Assembly: GCA_019359545.1 (NCBI GenBank)
Contig: JAHHHB010000019.1
Span: 24,215-88,214 of the forward strand
Reading direction: 5' to 3'
From: Desmonostoc geniculatum HA4340-LM1
GTDB lineage: Bacteria > Cyanobacteriota > Cyanobacteriia > Cyanobacteriales > Nostocaceae
Length of the DNA stretch: 64,000 nucleotides
Part shown: positions 63,881 through 64,000 of the stretch, in pieces
Numbering within the stretch: the first letter of the stretch is position 1
Layout of the letters: each line of letters opens with the position of its first letter
Made by a program: the position numbers and the translations under genes
Notes under the pieces: generated by a model
The model's input: the letters and a program-made list of their open reading frames with translations, nothing else
Databases searched by the model: none
What the model was told of the DNA's origin: nothing

Positions 63881-64000
63881 CAATCCTAAATCATTTGTGA
63901 AAATCAATCATACATAAATATTTTCGGAAAATTGAAAATTTCATGCTCAACAGCGAGTTCAAATAAACGCTTGACAATGGTAAAGGATTTACATAAATGA
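63874..64000. mobile_element. Left end of a MITE interrupting the kinase gene
   Basis: ACTATAGCAATCCTAAATCA then TTTGTGAAA resembles the 51049 left end (ACTATAGGAATCATATTTGA then TTTCTGAAA in its right-end orientation). No right end is identifiable before the window stops. Confidence 0.5.

Overview
The window is chromosomal DNA of a filamentous, heterocyst-forming cyanobacterium of the Nostocales (Nostoc, Tolypothrix or Calothrix type). The evidence is the very frequent HIP1 octamer GCGATCGC, bilin synthesis by pcyA, photosystem II accessory genes (Psb32-like, PsbP-like), a devBCA-type heterocyst glycolipid exporter operon, a near-HLR1 light-response element, and many short palindromes, MITEs and short tandem repeats. 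No rRNA, tRNA or CRISPR array was seen.

Layout. 1-1.2 kb: the N-terminal part of a probable PD-(D/E)xK restriction endonuclease, cut by the window edge, and a Nudix hydrolase. 1.3-3.4 kb: an enolase-superfamily epimerase overlapping a DUF1611 gene (DgcA/DgcN-like pair). 3.7-4.4 kb: a membrane-anchored pYEATS protein. 4.4-5.7 kb: two tandem 56-codon Ssl1498-type light-harvesting-like genes, each with the same promoter, HLR1-like element and terminator, next to two nested MITEs. 6.2-11.5 kb: an accessory island with a TIGR04255 gene, an HTH gene and a third gene broken by a nonsense codon and by a TnpB-only IS605-type element. The island abuts an M48 peptidase gene that has lost its 5' end.

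13-35.3 kb: five very large secreted proteins built from shuffled modules: Calx-beta, SdiA-regulated-like, LTD, ExeM/NucH nuclease, phytase-like propellers, GDPD, lactonase-type propeller, RTX beta-rolls and DUF4114. Several are phosphatases or nucleases, which suggests extracellular phosphate and nucleic-acid scavenging. 36.7-41.4 kb: a type I secretion ABC exporter (cNMP-binding domain plus degenerate C39-like domain) and its HlyD adaptor, the likely export route for these proteins; no TolC gene is visible.

41.5-64 kb: mostly housekeeping. It holds a Zn/Mn-binding lipoprotein behind a Zur-like box, YtxH and DUF948-like membrane genes, a Psb32-like protein, precorrin-8X methylmutase with Tyr where the catalytic His is expected, a beta-helix protein, dapB, a PsbP-like gene, maf, an unlisted 55-codon peptide with a double-glycine leader, pcyA, devB-devC-devA, a HAD phosphatase, a Uma2 protein, and a degraded and a truncated Ser/Thr kinase. 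A third, decayed copy of the Ssl1498-type locus lies at 51.3-51.5 kb. At least seven MITE families can be defined from terminal repeats, several with target duplications and one pair nested.
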